Source: an uncultured Eubacteriales bacterium (GTDB taxonomy: Bacteria; Bacillota; Clostridia; Peptostreptococcales; Anaerovoracaceae). Taken from it: DNA of 64,000 nucleotides. The stretch spans positions 32,144 to 96,143 of the forward strand of contig CACYHR010000017.1 of NCBI GenBank assembly GCA_902774265.1. Reading direction: 5' to 3'. The notes under the pieces are model-generated. The model worked only from the letters and a program-made list of their open reading frames with translations, did not search any database and was not told the DNA's origin. The stretch's first letter is position 1; the number at the start of each line of letters is the position of its first letter. The position numbers and the translations under genes are program-made. Below, in pieces: positions 52,228 to 60,473 of this stretch.

Positions 52228-52391
52228 AATCTCTGATTTCTTTCCCAGTCTGTTAATGATTTACTTTTACACAAAGTCTGCTGTTCTGCAGACTGCATTA
52301 TGACTAAGTATAACACCTGACAGATCTTTTTTGTGTAATATTTGACGGATAAATCAATAGTTATTCTCATATTTCGCAGCATTTATCCGGT

Positions 52392-52427
52392 AAAAAAAGC
52401 AGGGATACCGTAAAACAGTTTCCCTGC
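52392..52427 (-). terminator. Intrinsic terminator downstream of the hairpin element and DUF4914 gene
   Basis: On the minus strand GCAGGGA, a 15-base loop, TCCCTGC, then TTTTTTTA. Confidence 0.9.
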
Positions 52428-52431
52428 GCAT

Positions 52432-52610
52432 TTCAACCAGAAACAAAGCTCCAACAAGCTCGCTTGATTGGAGCGAGCGACGCCGTCAACAGACACCGGG
52501 AGCTTCAGCTCCTGAGAGCATCAGTGGGGGATTGTTACCCACTACCCACCACTGATGGTCGAAAATGGAACCCGCCGTCTAAGAGGCGGGGGACATCCGG
52601 TGTCTGTTAT
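52432..52610 (-). repeat. Palindrome-rich element, copy A (IS200/IS605-end-like or structured RNA)
   Basis: About 180 bases made almost wholly of hairpins. An outer stem, AACAGACACCGG/CCGGTGTCTGTT (52488-52499 and about 52598-52609), encloses three hairpins: GGAGC-TTCA-GCTCC, ATCAGTGG...CCACTGAT and CCCGCC-GTCTAAGA-GGCGGG. Outside it lies a fourth hairpin, GCTCCAA-CAAGC-TC-GCTTG-A-TTGGAGC, whose 52-base unit recurs at 44929-44980. On the minus strand it follows the DUF4914 gene and is closed by the terminator at 52392. It resembles the folded ends of IS200/IS605 elements, but no transposase or TnpB remains. Confidence 0.7.
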
Positions 52611-52640
52611 TAAACAGTTTGCCGGACATCAGCCGCCGGA

Positions 52641-54569
52641 TCATTTCCTGCTTTTTCTGGCTTCATGTCTGCCTTTGATCGGATTGATCGGCGTCAGCTT
52701 AACATATTCCTCAACAGGAGCATCATTAAGACACAGCTCAATGATCTTCCTTCCCAGCGGATCGAGTTCAGGAACCATGAACTGTTTGAGTTCCTCTTTG
52801 AAGAAATCAGTCAGGATCTTCGAGCATACATCGTAGCCGTCCTCACCCAGCTTGGACTGAAGCTCCGGACGCAGGAATGTACGTCTGATAAACTGACCGT
52901 CGATCTTCATCTCATCAAGAGAATATCCGAAGAGAGGACATCTGGCTTCAACCAGGTGAGCCGCCTTGACTGTTCCGCTTCGTCTCGCGAGATACTCACG
53001 CGTGATCCATTCCGCCTTGAATCCGATCTCATACGCTCCGATATGCTGGTTCGGAACCAGAATATTGAGCGTATTCGGTGTTTCGATGATCTGTTTCAGC
53101 AGCATGTTGGCCTGAGTGACCTTGAGACCTGTTGCGAACGGCCAGTATGAACCGACTCCCTCAGCCGAAAGACCGCTGCCCGGTGAATTCTCAGCGATAG
53201 ACGGGTTCTTGAATCCGCGCGGCGAAACCAGTCTCCACAGCCATGCAAGGGCAGGAGGAACGATCTGTACGAATCCCATGATCCCGTAATTCGGATCCTT
53301 TCTTGTGCTCGGCGGCATCCTTACTCCGAAAGATCTGATATCGACCTCAAGCGCCTCATCTCCCGGTATGATATCATCTATCATTTCACGCGGAATGATG
53401 ACCCTCGGATTGCTGCACGGCTTGCCGTTTGACTCTATCGTATGTTCCCAGATCAGACATGTTGCGCCCGGCGTACCGTCTATGTTAAAGAATTCAAGCG
53501 GCTCATCCGGGTGTATGCTTATCCTCTCATAGAGAGGGATGTTGCCGTAATAATTGTCGCCGTCGACTCTGAGGAACCATCCGTTCTCAGCATCAGTTAT
53601 TACCAGTTTGCCCGAAGTATCCTGCATATCCTTATGAGCCATGACCATATCGTCAGCTATAGGGAAGATATCGCAGGTATCGCCCAGACTGATATAGAAT
53701 TCCTCACCTGTCTGAGTATGCCTTGCAAGAAGGACTCTGTTATCCGCCTCGCGTCTTATCTCCTCAAGCATCTCACTTTTGCCGCCGCCCGAAGCGCCCT
53801 CGTGCATGAACACCAACTCGTTTTCGTACGGTGTCTGCAGGAGTGCGGCAGATGCGTGGTTGGTGATCCAGCCCTCATTCTCGCCTATATCAAGCAGCAT
53901 CGAGAATACACCTTTTTTTGCGCTTGGTCCCGGATACAGATTGTATGAGAACACCTCATGCAGTTCCTTTGATCTGCAGTGAACAACAGCCTGTTTGCCG
54001 CCGAAATACGTATGTCTGAACGGCGGAGCCACATAAATTATACCGCGCGGTTCATATTCCTTCTTCAGCTCGCCTATCCCCGTAAAATCCTGGATATTGG
54101 CAAGAGCATAAGCAAAGAAAGCCGCATTCGCAGGGCATACGACCAGTGCCGGATAGCCGTGGTATTTCCCGCCTATACTGACAGGCATAACGATCAGATG
54201 CTGCTCTGCCAGCCAGTTCATCGTAGCAGCTCTGAGTTCGCCGAAATCAGTTCCCCATACATCGGTATATCTCGGTTTATCGGTCGGAAGGTCATCTCCT
54301 ATGTACATGCAGTGAGGATCTCTTCTCCTCATGTACTCCTCGGTGAAATTAACAGATGATCCGTTCTTGCATCTGACGACCTCTGCCTCCTGTACATAGC
54401 CTTTGCCCGGAACAGTATATCCCACAATATGTACACTTCCGCCCGAAGTACCGAAGCACAGTTCATACAGCTCCTCCTTGCTGGCCGGGTAATAGATATT
54501 CGGGCAGGCCGCAAGTGCCGTCCTCAGATCGGCAGGTAGTTTTATCTTTTCCAAATAATCGTTTTTCAT
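52641..54569 (-). CDS. DUF4914 family protein with PEP-carboxykinase-like P-loop
   Basis: 642 residues. A nucleotide-binding loop, HEGASGGGKSEMLEE (Gly258-Ser265), lies mid-protein, preceded by LVVCPANAAFFAYALANIQDFTG and FGGKQAVVHCRS. The layout is that of the DUF4914 family, which looks distantly related to PEP carboxykinase-type kinases (P-loop GASGGGKS in a large C-terminal-half domain). Later conserved parts include FNIDGTPGATCLIWEHTIES and NPRVIIPREMI. I infer an ATP- or GTP-dependent phosphotransferase; the substrate is unknown. Transcription probably runs into the hairpin element and its terminator. Confidence 0.82.
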   Translation of the reverse strand: MKNDYLEKIKLPADLRTALAACPNIYYPASKEELYELCFGTSGGSVHIVGYTVPGKGYVQEAEVVRCKNGSSVNFTEEYMRRRDPHCMYIGDDLPTDKPRYTDVWGTDFGELRAATMNWLAEQHLIVMPVSIGGKYHGYPALVVCPANAAFFAYALANIQDFTGIGELKKEYEPRGIIYVAPPFRHTYFGGKQAVVHCRSKELHEVFSYNLYPGPSAKKGVFSMLLDIGENEGWITNHASAALLQTPYENELVFMHEGASGGGKSEMLEEIRREADNRVLLARHTQTGEEFYISLGDTCDIFPIADDMVMAHKDMQDTSGKLVITDAENGWFLRVDGDNYYGNIPLYERISIHPDEPLEFFNIDGTPGATCLIWEHTIESNGKPCSNPRVIIPREMIDDIIPGDEALEVDIRSFGVRMPPSTRKDPNYGIMGFVQIVPPALAWLWRLVSPRGFKNPSIAENSPGSGLSAEGVGSYWPFATGLKVTQANMLLKQIIETPNTLNILVPNQHIGAYEIGFKAEWITREYLARRSGTVKAAHLVEARCPLFGYSLDEMKIDGQFIRRTFLRPELQSKLGEDGYDVCSKILTDFFKEELKQFMVPELDPLGRKIIELCLNDAPVEEYVKLTPINPIKGRHEARKSRK

Positions 54570-54608
54570 GTTTGCAAAATTACCTTTTCAAAAATATTTT
54601 TTTCGCTG

Positions 54609-54815
54609 TTAATGCACGCTGTCAGGAATAGTCTCTACTTCTTCGACATCGATAGCCTCGATACGTATCTCTGCCTCTTCCTCCAGAGCAGCTGCTGCCT
54701 CCGCTTCTCTCGCTGCTCTCTCCGCGTCCTCTTTTTCAAAACGAGCTCTGGTATTCAGAACCTTAAGGACAATATATATCACAGCAAGAATCACAAGTAA
54801 AGATAAAGTGATCAT
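54609..54815 (-). CDS. Small single-pass membrane protein
   Basis: 68 residues: an N-terminal membrane helix (ITLSLLVILAVIYIVLKVL), then a highly charged Ala/Glu-rich tail that could form a coiled coil. GAGGAG is eight bases before the ATG, and the gene lies 39 bases upstream of DUF4914 on the same strand. The family is not recognised. Confidence 0.65.
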   Translation of the reverse strand: MITLSLLVILAVIYIVLKVLNTRARFEKEDAERAAREAEAAAALEEEAEIRIEAIDVEEVETIPDSVH

Positions 54816-54876
54816 TCCAGTCTCCTCTCTTTTTCTCCGGTTACATATTCAACCCACTGCCGGTAATCAGCACCGG

Positions 54877-55191
54877 TCAGTAATCGCCGGGCCATCCGCT
54901 CACTTCGGAATCGGGGAAATTCGCTAATGCATATTTCAGCATTTTCTCACGTCCGCTTATATGCGTAGAATGGACATTTATATGTTCAGGCTTCATATCA
55001 TGCTTCTTCATATATTTCAGCGCATCAAAACCGGTGAACAGGCTGTCAAATCCGAGATCGTAGTCAAGATCCACCAGCTCCAGACAATCCCTGTACCGGT
55101 CCAGAAGCGCAAGAAAATCAGCATAGTTGTCAGCTGAAGCATAATCCTCTCCGCGGGGCGCTGTGCGCCAGTCATCAAGATACAGCTTCAT
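54877..55191 (-). CDS. Cyclic-phosphate-processing receiver-like (cREC) domain protein
   Basis: 104 residues. The pattern KLYLDDWRTAP (N-terminal acidic pair), VDLDYDLG, TGFDALKYMKKH, INVHSTHISGREKML matches the small cREC family, a receiver-like fold with conserved Asp, His and Ser proposed to process cyclic phosphate ends in RNA or nucleotide contexts. It is not a phospho-acceptor of two-component type. It starts one base after the stop of a small membrane protein gene, so the two are probably translated together. Confidence 0.75.
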   Translation of the reverse strand: MKLYLDDWRTAPRGEDYASADNYADFLALLDRYRDCLELVDLDYDLGFDSLFTGFDALKYMKKHDMKPEHINVHSTHISGREKMLKYALANFPDSEVSGWPGDY

Positions 55192-55192
55192 A

Positions 55193-55339
55193 CTATTTAT
55201 TACCGGCCTTTTTTCCCAGAAATCCGGCTATGCCGGCCGCCGCGAGCGTAATAACAGCCACCGCGGCTCTCGCAGCAAAAGATTTTTTCTGGTATTCGCG
55301 CAGTTCATCTTCTTTTTTTCTGATATCTTTTTCAGTCAT
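55193..55339 (-). CDS. Small membrane protein next to the cREC gene
   Basis: 48 residues if translation starts at the ATG at 55339 (AAGGG eight bases upstream); starts at 55357 or a TTG at 55384 are possible. A charged N-terminal helix (MTEKDIRKKEDELREYQKK) precedes one membrane helix (AARAAVAVITLAAAGIAGFLG). The DNA upstream contains two copies of a 21-base unit at 55344-55364 and 55368-55388 (19 of 21 identical), which duplicates the ribosome binding site region. The stop is one base from the cREC start. Function unknown. Confidence 0.55.
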   Translation of the reverse strand: MTEKDIRKKEDELREYQKKSFAARAAVAVITLAAAGIAGFLGKKAGNK

Positions 55340-55383
55340 TTCATTTTCCCTTATCATCAATACTGCCTTTTCCCGTATCAACA

Positions 55384-55402
55384 ATACTACTTAAGGTAGT
55401 AT
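55384..55402. promoter_or_regulatory. Perfect dyad upstream of the small membrane protein/cREC pair
   Basis: ATACTAC-TTAAG-GTAGTAT, seven-base arms. It overlaps the likely promoter area of the pair and could bind a small dimeric repressor. Confidence 0.45.
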
Positions 55403-55454
55403 ATACAAGTCCCTCCTGCTGCCGGGCAGACATTCTGTGAGCCGGAGTGAATTG

Positions 55455-55844
55455 TTACTGTTTATTCTTCAGGAGATCTCTTATCTCTGTCAGCAGAGCG
55501 ATGTCCTCAGGTACCGGTTCAGGTTCTGCAGGCGCTTCTTCCTCTTTCTTTATCAGGGCAGTCTTTGCCTTATTCATTGATTTGATGATCATAAAGAGTA
55601 CGAGTGCTACGAGCAGAAAATCGATGACCGCCTGCAGAAACGCGCCGTATCCTATCGTTGCGTTGCCTACTGTTACAGACATATCCTCGACACTGTGGCC
55701 TCCGGTTATGACACCGATTACAGGCATAAGAATATTATCTACCAGAGCTGTCACGATTGCCGTGAACGCACCTCCGATTATAATACCTACGGCCATATCC
55801 ATAACATTGCCCTTGCTGATAAACTCTTTGAATTCCTTTAACAT
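55455..55844 (-). CDS. mscL: Large-conductance mechanosensitive channel
   Basis: 129 residues. The pore helix, KGNVMDMAVGIIIGGAFTAIVTALVDNILMP (near 11-40; two pieces of the MscL signature), the periplasmic loop and second helix (FLLVALVLFMIIKSMN), and the C-terminal helix (LLTEIRDLLK) are complete. It opens under membrane tension to relieve hypo-osmotic shock. AAGGAG lies before the ATG. It is monocistronic by spacing. Confidence 0.97.
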   Translation of the reverse strand: MLKEFKEFISKGNVMDMAVGIIIGGAFTAIVTALVDNILMPVIGVITGGHSVEDMSVTVGNATIGYGAFLQAVIDFLLVALVLFMIIKSMNKAKTALIKKEEEAPAEPEPVPEDIALLTEIRDLLKNKQ

Positions 55845-55898
55845 TTTCCATATCTCCTTTCAAAGTAAATATCACCTGATAATCTTCAGTTGCAATCT

Positions 55899-56825
55899 TT
55901 ATTTTATCAGCGTTATAGCTGATCTTACTGTCGTTATACTGCAGAGATCTCTTCCCTCTTCATATTCACCGTCCAGTGTCCAGTGAGTACCGGGATCTAT
56001 CTCCACCTCTATATCTCTTGCAGAAAAGAATGCTATCTGATCGGATGCAAGGTTGCCGGCAAGCATGTTGACAACTATATTATTGAGAGTTATAGGATCC
56101 TTTGGCATGCTGACCATCAGTACTTCCATCAGTCCGTCGTTCATATCCACGTCGAGCTTGTCAAGCTTGAGTATTCCTGCTACGGATTTTGAATTGCATA
56201 TCGCTCCGAATACATAGTCTCCCTCAACTATCTTTTCATTAGGAGTGCCCTTATCGGCAGTCACCTTTGCATGAACGGACTTGATCGACAGCAGATCCTT
56301 TATGCCTCCGAGCACATAAGCAGTATGACCCAGAATATTCTTGATATTCTGAGGCACAGAGTAGCTGGTCGATGTGAATGCGCCGAAGCTTGCTACATAG
56401 CTGAAATATCTGCCGTTAAAATTGCCTATATCGAAACTTGTCGGCGTTCCTTCCAGTATTATATCCACACAATCGAATATGGTCGAAGGCAGTCCGATCG
56501 AATTCGCAAAATCATTGGTTGAACCGGAAGGTATGTATCCTATAGGTACATTGATACCGGAACTTACCAGACCGTCAATCACCTCATTAAGTGTGCCGTC
56601 ACCTCCCGAAACGACTACCCTGTCCGCATCAGATGCATATTGAGCCGCATAATCACGGGCATCTCCTTTGCCTGCAGTCATAAGCACCTGAGTCAGAAAT
56701 CCTGCATTCGAAAACTTCTGAATGATCTCCGAAAGATATTTCGGTGCGAGCATTATTCCCGATTTAGGATTCATGATCAGAAGCAGCTTTTTTCTTTCCG
56801 CCATTTCCTTATTATCGTTCATCAT
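55899..56825 (-). CDS. Diacylglycerol kinase-family lipid kinase
   Basis: 308 residues. The DAGK catalytic domain has NPKSG (near 19), GGDGTLNEVIDGL (74-78 for GGDGT) and PSGSTNDFA; the YegS-type C-terminal beta domain follows (DVDMNDGLMEVLMVSMP, WTLDGEYEEGRD). It phosphorylates a lipid alcohol, possibly diacylglycerol or undecaprenol, at the membrane. Its start codon overlaps the end of the upstream YihY gene by 14 bases, so the two are translationally coupled. Confidence 0.93.
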   Translation of the reverse strand: MMNDNKEMAERKKLLLIMNPKSGIMLAPKYLSEIIQKFSNAGFLTQVLMTAGKGDARDYAAQYASDADRVVVSGGDGTLNEVIDGLVSSGINVPIGYIPSGSTNDFANSIGLPSTIFDCVDIILEGTPTSFDIGNFNGRYFSYVASFGAFTSTSYSVPQNIKNILGHTAYVLGGIKDLLSIKSVHAKVTADKGTPNEKIVEGDYVFGAICNSKSVAGILKLDKLDVDMNDGLMEVLMVSMPKDPITLNNIVVNMLAGNLASDQIAFFSARDIEVEIDPGTHWTLDGEYEEGRDLCSITTVRSAITLIK

Positions 56826-58023
56826 TTTCTGTTTTTTCGGATCCTGACCCGGTTTCAGTCAGAGCGCCGTTCTCTTTTTCGGATCCCTCATCGGTTCCCG
56901 CTCTTTCAAGCTCAGCCTCTATCTCTTTTTCTATCCTGAATCTGATCCTTCTCTCCTCCTTAAGAGCTTCTATCTCTCTCTCCCGTTTCTCTTCATATCC
57001 CGGGTCAAGTTTTCTTGAAAATCTGACCGCTATACTGTCGAGTGATCTGTCCTCCATGTCGTAATCACCGATAATCAGCTTGTTAAACATTTCCTCGCCG
57101 TTATCTCCGTATTGTCTTATCAGATATTCCCTGATCTTTGCAGGCGTCAGTCTGCCGCGGCGCATATGGATGTCCCACGATTTGTTGAACATCATGCCTA
57201 TACACAAAACCCAGCTGATCATATAGAACCAAAGCATCATAGCCACTATACTCGAAAAAGCTCCGTAAAGCAGATTGTGGTTGACCGCTTTTTCTATGTA
57301 TAACGAATATATCCATGTAACCAGCATTATGCCGACCGTAGCTACAACAGCACCGGGAAGAACTGCGCGCATCGGCACTCTTATACGGGGCAGCAGATAA
57401 TAATTTGCCAGTATTACTACAAAGAACAGCAGAGTCAGTATCGGAGTCTTCAGCTCTCCTATAAGGAATACGAGGTACTGATTATGAAATACCCTGTTAG
57501 CGATGCCTTCCCCGTATATATATACGATAACAGAAAGAGCTATCACCAGTATTGAAAGCATGGCTATAGGAATAGACTTCAGCCTTTCGGTAATGAAATT
57601 GAACCTGTATCTGCCGTAGCTCAGAGTGTATGTAGTCAGCCTGGAAAGTGAAAACGCCAGTGCCGAGGCAGACCACAGAGCAAGTATCATCATGAACAAA
57701 TTCGTAACAGCCGCTGATGACGATGCTGAGAGCAGTGTCTTTATGAAGCTGCTTACCTGTGTTGACAGATGCTGACTGAGCCAGTATCTTATATAGTCCA
57801 TCGATATATCAAAAATACCGAGGACCTGCGTAAGAACTATCAGCAGAGGAATCGATGACATGAAGAAGAAATAGGCTATCTGGGCAGCAAAGCCAGCATA
57901 ATAAGGGTCGTCAAACTGCCTCCACAGATGGAAACCTATCTTGAGCATACGTTTCCATGTCAAAGGGAGTTTTTTCCTGTTGGGATTATTGTCCACTACT
58001 GTATTACGCCAGAAATCACTCAT
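56812..58023 (-). CDS. YihY/virulence factor BrkB family membrane protein, copy 2
   Basis: 403 residues. An N-terminal amphipathic segment (KRMLKIGFHLWRQFDDPYYAGFAAQIAYFFFMSS split across two motifs) is followed by about six membrane helices, as in YihY proteins, with LLYGAFSSIVAMMLWFYMISWVLCIG as the family-typical last pair. A cytoplasmic tail of about 125 residues is strongly charged (Glu/Arg-rich). It shares only family-level likeness with the copy at 16022. Function unknown. It is coupled to the lipid kinase gene. Confidence 0.9.
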   Translation of the reverse strand: MSDFWRNTVVDNNPNRKKLPLTWKRMLKIGFHLWRQFDDPYYAGFAAQIAYFFFMSSIPLLIVLTQVLGIFDISMDYIRYWLSQHLSTQVSSFIKTLLSASSSAAVTNLFMMILALWSASALAFSLSRLTTYTLSYGRYRFNFITERLKSIPIAMLSILVIALSVIVYIYGEGIANRVFHNQYLVFLIGELKTPILTLLFFVVILANYYLLPRIRVPMRAVLPGAVVATVGIMLVTWIYSLYIEKAVNHNLLYGAFSSIVAMMLWFYMISWVLCIGMMFNKSWDIHMRRGRLTPAKIREYLIRQYGDNGEEMFNKLIIGDYDMEDRSLDSIAVRFSRKLDPGYEEKREREIEALKEERRIRFRIEKEIEAELERAGTDEGSEKENGALTETGSGSEKTENDER

Positions 58024-58054
58024 ATGACAGCCTGTTTATCATGCCTTTTTTATC

Positions 58055-58711
58055 TCAGCCAAGTAATCTCTCCAGTTCCATAAGAGCACGTGCTCTGTGA
58101 CTGATCGAATTCTTTTGTTCAGGCTCCATCTCAGCAAATGTAATATCATAGCCGTCAGGCATAAAGAGGGGATCAAAGCCGAATCCCTTCCCGCCCTTTA
58201 ACTCTTCGGTTATATGGCCCGGACATTCGCCTCTCGCGGTCAGTACATATGCTCCGTCCTTCAGAACAGCTTCTGCCGGTACGCCCTGCTGATCAGGATA
58301 TATCATAGTAATCACGGTTACAAACTGTGCGCTTCTCTTTTCCGCCGGAACGCCGTCCATTTCCTTCAGGAGCTTGACATTGTTATCGTCATACGTGCAG
58401 CCCTCGCCCGCGTATCTTGCGCTGTAGATGCCCGGTTCTCCGCCGAGAGCATCGACCATAAGGCCCGAATCATCAGCAATGACCGGACTGTCGAGGTATT
58501 CGGCAAATCTGTTATCGTCCCTGATCATATCGTATATTGCACGTGCCTTTATCTCAGAATTATCCTCAAATGTAGTGCCCGTTTCTTCGATATCATCCGC
58601 AGGCAGACCCGCATCATCACGCGATATGACTCTGAGTCCGTATTTTTCGAGGATCGCGCTTATCTCGCGGATTTTGTTTTTATTCTGCGATGCAAGTATT
58701 GCAGTTCTCAT
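58055..58711 (-). CDS. rdgB: RdgB/HAM1 family non-canonical purine NTP pyrophosphatase
   Basis: 218 residues. ILASQNKNKIREI at the N-terminus, VIADDSGLMVDALGGEPGIYSARYAG (the family signature, shown as landmark) in the middle, and GFGFDPLF and SHRARAL at the end. It hydrolyses ITP, dITP and XTP to monophosphates and keeps them out of DNA. Slightly longer than the 195-200 residue norm, with a small insert near 145-160. GGGAGG precedes the ATG. Confidence 0.95.
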   Translation of the reverse strand: MRTAILASQNKNKIREISAILEKYGLRVISRDDAGLPADDIEETGTTFEDNSEIKARAIYDMIRDDNRFAEYLDSPVIADDSGLMVDALGGEPGIYSARYAGEGCTYDDNNVKLLKEMDGVPAEKRSAQFVTVITMIYPDQQGVPAEAVLKDGAYVLTARGECPGHITEELKGGKGFGFDPLFMPDGYDITFAEMEPEQKNSISHRARALMELERLLG

Positions 58712-58747
58712 GCAAATCCTCCCTGATAATCAAAATCTATTTTACCA

Positions 58748-60178
58748 TTATTCTTCGCTGCGCGCCACTGCCATCATCAATGCGCATTCTATACGCTTTT
58801 TGTGCAGCTCGCATCCGAATTTATATACTTTGTTGATATCACCGTTTGAGTGATAATTATTGGCAGCACATCCGCCTGCACAGTATAGTTTTGCCCAGCA
58901 TCCGCGGCACTTATCTCTCGTATACAGATTATTCTTCCCGCGGAAAATATCCACTACCTCAGGATGTGTGATGCCTTCATATATATTTCCGGCCAGCATT
59001 TCATCATCACCCACGAACTGATGGCATGGATAGAGATCGCCGGTCGGGGTCACGGCAAGGTATTCCGTCGCTACTCCGCATCCCGATACCCTCTTGTAAA
59101 TGCACGGGCCCCCTGTAAGATCCACGGTATAATGATAAAAGCTGAAGCCTTCGCCCTTCTTTTCTCTTTCAAGCATCTCCAGAGCGAGTTTTTCATATTC
59201 CTCAAAGAGCAGCGGCAGGTCTTCGCTGCTGAGAGCATACGGAACATCCGGATCGGATACGACCGGTTCTATGGAAGTCTCTCTGAATCCCATATCCGCC
59301 ATCGCCAGAACATCGCTGCAAAAATCCTTATTGTAGGCCGTATACGTACCGCGCATGTAATATTCTGTCGATCTGCGTTCGGCACCCTCTTCAGTCCTCG
59401 AATCGACCAGAGCTCTGAAATTGTCTATGATCCTGTCATAGGTTCCGCTGCCGTCTTTGGCATGTCTCATTCTGTCGTGGGTTTCACGCCTTCCATCGAG
59501 GCTGAGTACGACATTCCCCATTTCCCTGTTGGTAAAATCGATCACATCGTCATCGATCAGAACGCCGTTTGTAGTAAGCGTAAAATTGAATATCTTATCA
59601 TGCTTCTTTTCGAGCTCTCTTCCGTATCTGACAAGCTCTTTGCAGACATCCCAGTTTATGAGCGGTTCCCCGCCGAAGAAATCGACTTCGAGATGTCTGC
59701 GGCTTCCGGAATTCTCAACAAGATAATCCAGTGCCCTCTTTCCTACCTCGAGACTCATTATCCCGCTCTTGCCTGAGTATTCTCCCTTTCCGGCAAAGCA
59801 GTATTCACAGTCCATATTGCATCCGTGTGCAACATGAAGGCATATCGCCTTGAGAACAGACTGCTTCAGCTTAAGATCCTCAGCCTGATCTTCGTATATA
59901 TCCACAGACCAGAGCAGGCCTTCTTTATTCAGCGCCTTCAGTTCATCGTAAACATCGAGCAGTTCGGATACATCGACATTATATTTTACGGAAAGATCCG
60001 CTGTGATCTCAGCCCTGATATCATTTCTGCCCAGTATTTCCGCTGCATCTCTGTCGGATGGAATGGCTGCATCGATAATTCCGATCATATCATAAGCGAC
60101 CTCGTCCACAGAATGTACCGAAGCGCTGTTTGCATCAACGACGATATAGTAATCATTAAGTTTATATTGGTGTATCAT
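58748..60178 (-). CDS. scfB: Radical SAM SCIFF maturase (thioether cross-link-forming, ranthipeptide)
   Basis: 476 residues from the ATG at 60178 (MIHQYKLNDYYIV, AGGGG upstream); the frame extends to a TTG at 60205. The N-terminal RiPP recognition region (about 1-90) precedes the radical-SAM core with Cys120, Cys124 and Cys127 (GCNMDCEYCFAG). The SPASM region carries the auxiliary cluster cysteines (CHQFVGDD, CRGCWAKLYCAGGCA, FGCELHK). It should bind three 4Fe-4S clusters and join Cys sulfur to a side-chain carbon in the SCIFF peptide, encoded 90 bases upstream behind a terminator-like hairpin. Confidence 0.95.
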   Translation of the reverse strand: MIHQYKLNDYYIVVDANSASVHSVDEVAYDMIGIIDAAIPSDRDAAEILGRNDIRAEITADLSVKYNVDVSELLDVYDELKALNKEGLLWSVDIYEDQAEDLKLKQSVLKAICLHVAHGCNMDCEYCFAGKGEYSGKSGIMSLEVGKRALDYLVENSGSRRHLEVDFFGGEPLINWDVCKELVRYGRELEKKHDKIFNFTLTTNGVLIDDDVIDFTNREMGNVVLSLDGRRETHDRMRHAKDGSGTYDRIIDNFRALVDSRTEEGAERRSTEYYMRGTYTAYNKDFCSDVLAMADMGFRETSIEPVVSDPDVPYALSSEDLPLLFEEYEKLALEMLEREKKGEGFSFYHYTVDLTGGPCIYKRVSGCGVATEYLAVTPTGDLYPCHQFVGDDEMLAGNIYEGITHPEVVDIFRGKNNLYTRDKCRGCWAKLYCAGGCAANNYHSNGDINKVYKFGCELHKKRIECALMMAVARSEE

Positions 60179-60221
60179 AGTTCCCCTGTAATTGCCGGCC
60201 TTCAATCGCTGTCAGCCGTGC

Positions 60222-60255
60222 AAAATAAAAAATGGCGCCGCTCACAGGCAGCGCC
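60222..60255 (-). terminator. Attenuator/terminator between SCIFF peptide and maturase
   Basis: On the minus strand GGCGCTGC-CTGTGA-GCGGCGCC (one mismatch) is followed by ATTTTTTATTTT. It would let the peptide be made in excess of the enzyme. Confidence 0.85.
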
Positions 60256-60268
60256 GAATCAGATATTC

Positions 60269-60418
60269 TTACTTATCCTTGCGCTGCTCGCAGTGCTGGT
60301 TAGCAACGCTGCACGAAGTCTTGCTTGCTGACTGGCACGAAGTCTGGCACTCGCCGCATCCGCCTGTCATCTGAGACTTTGCCATATCCCTTGTAGTGAT
60401 AGTCTTGATTCTCTTCAT
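60269..60418 (-). CDS. scfA: SCIFF-type ranthipeptide precursor with five cysteines
   Basis: 49 residues, MKRIKTITTRDM...TGGCGECQTSC...TSCSVANQHCE, ending in RKDK. The leader, the TGGCGECQTSC block and the adjacent maturase identify it as SCIFF (six cysteines in forty-five residues). Cysteines are at 21, 24, 28, 36 and 43. The position of the usual fourth cysteine, 32, is Ser (AGC), and residue 37 is Ser instead of the usual Thr. AGGAGG precedes the ATG. A promoter lies at 60474-60502 and a TACAnnTGTA dyad at 60443-60456. The role of mature SCIFF is not settled; quorum-type or regulatory functions have been proposed. Confidence 0.93.
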   Translation of the reverse strand: MKRIKTITTRDMAKSQMTGGCGECQTSCQSASKTSCSVANQHCEQRKDK

Positions 60419-60442
60419 TGGTTCATCCTCCTGTATCTTATT

Positions 60443-60456
60443 ACTACAGTTGTAGT
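60443..60456. promoter_or_regulatory. TACAnnTGTA dyad in the scfA leader
   Basis: ACTACA-GT-TGTAGT, a perfect dyad of the TACAnnTGTA type bound by CopY/BlaI-family repressors. It lies between the -10 box and the scfA ribosome binding site, where a bound protein would block transcription. Confidence 0.5.
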
Positions 60457-60473
60457 TTTATCTACGCATGAAA

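Larger units (their letters stand above)
52228..52640. other. Intergenic region with terminator and multi-hairpin element
   Basis: 413 bases without a gene. 52228-52391 is AT-rich and must contain the promoter of the GH2-galactokinase gene; TTCTGCAGACTGCA-type short dyads occur but no clear -35/-10. 52392-52427 is a terminator on the minus strand. 52432-52610 is the hairpin-rich element described separately. Confidence 0.7.

Noticed and set aside
52432-52610. Cobalamin or other known riboswitch
   Set aside because: I could not match a B12 box or another riboswitch core; the position is 3' of a gene and ends in a terminator, not before a metabolic gene start.
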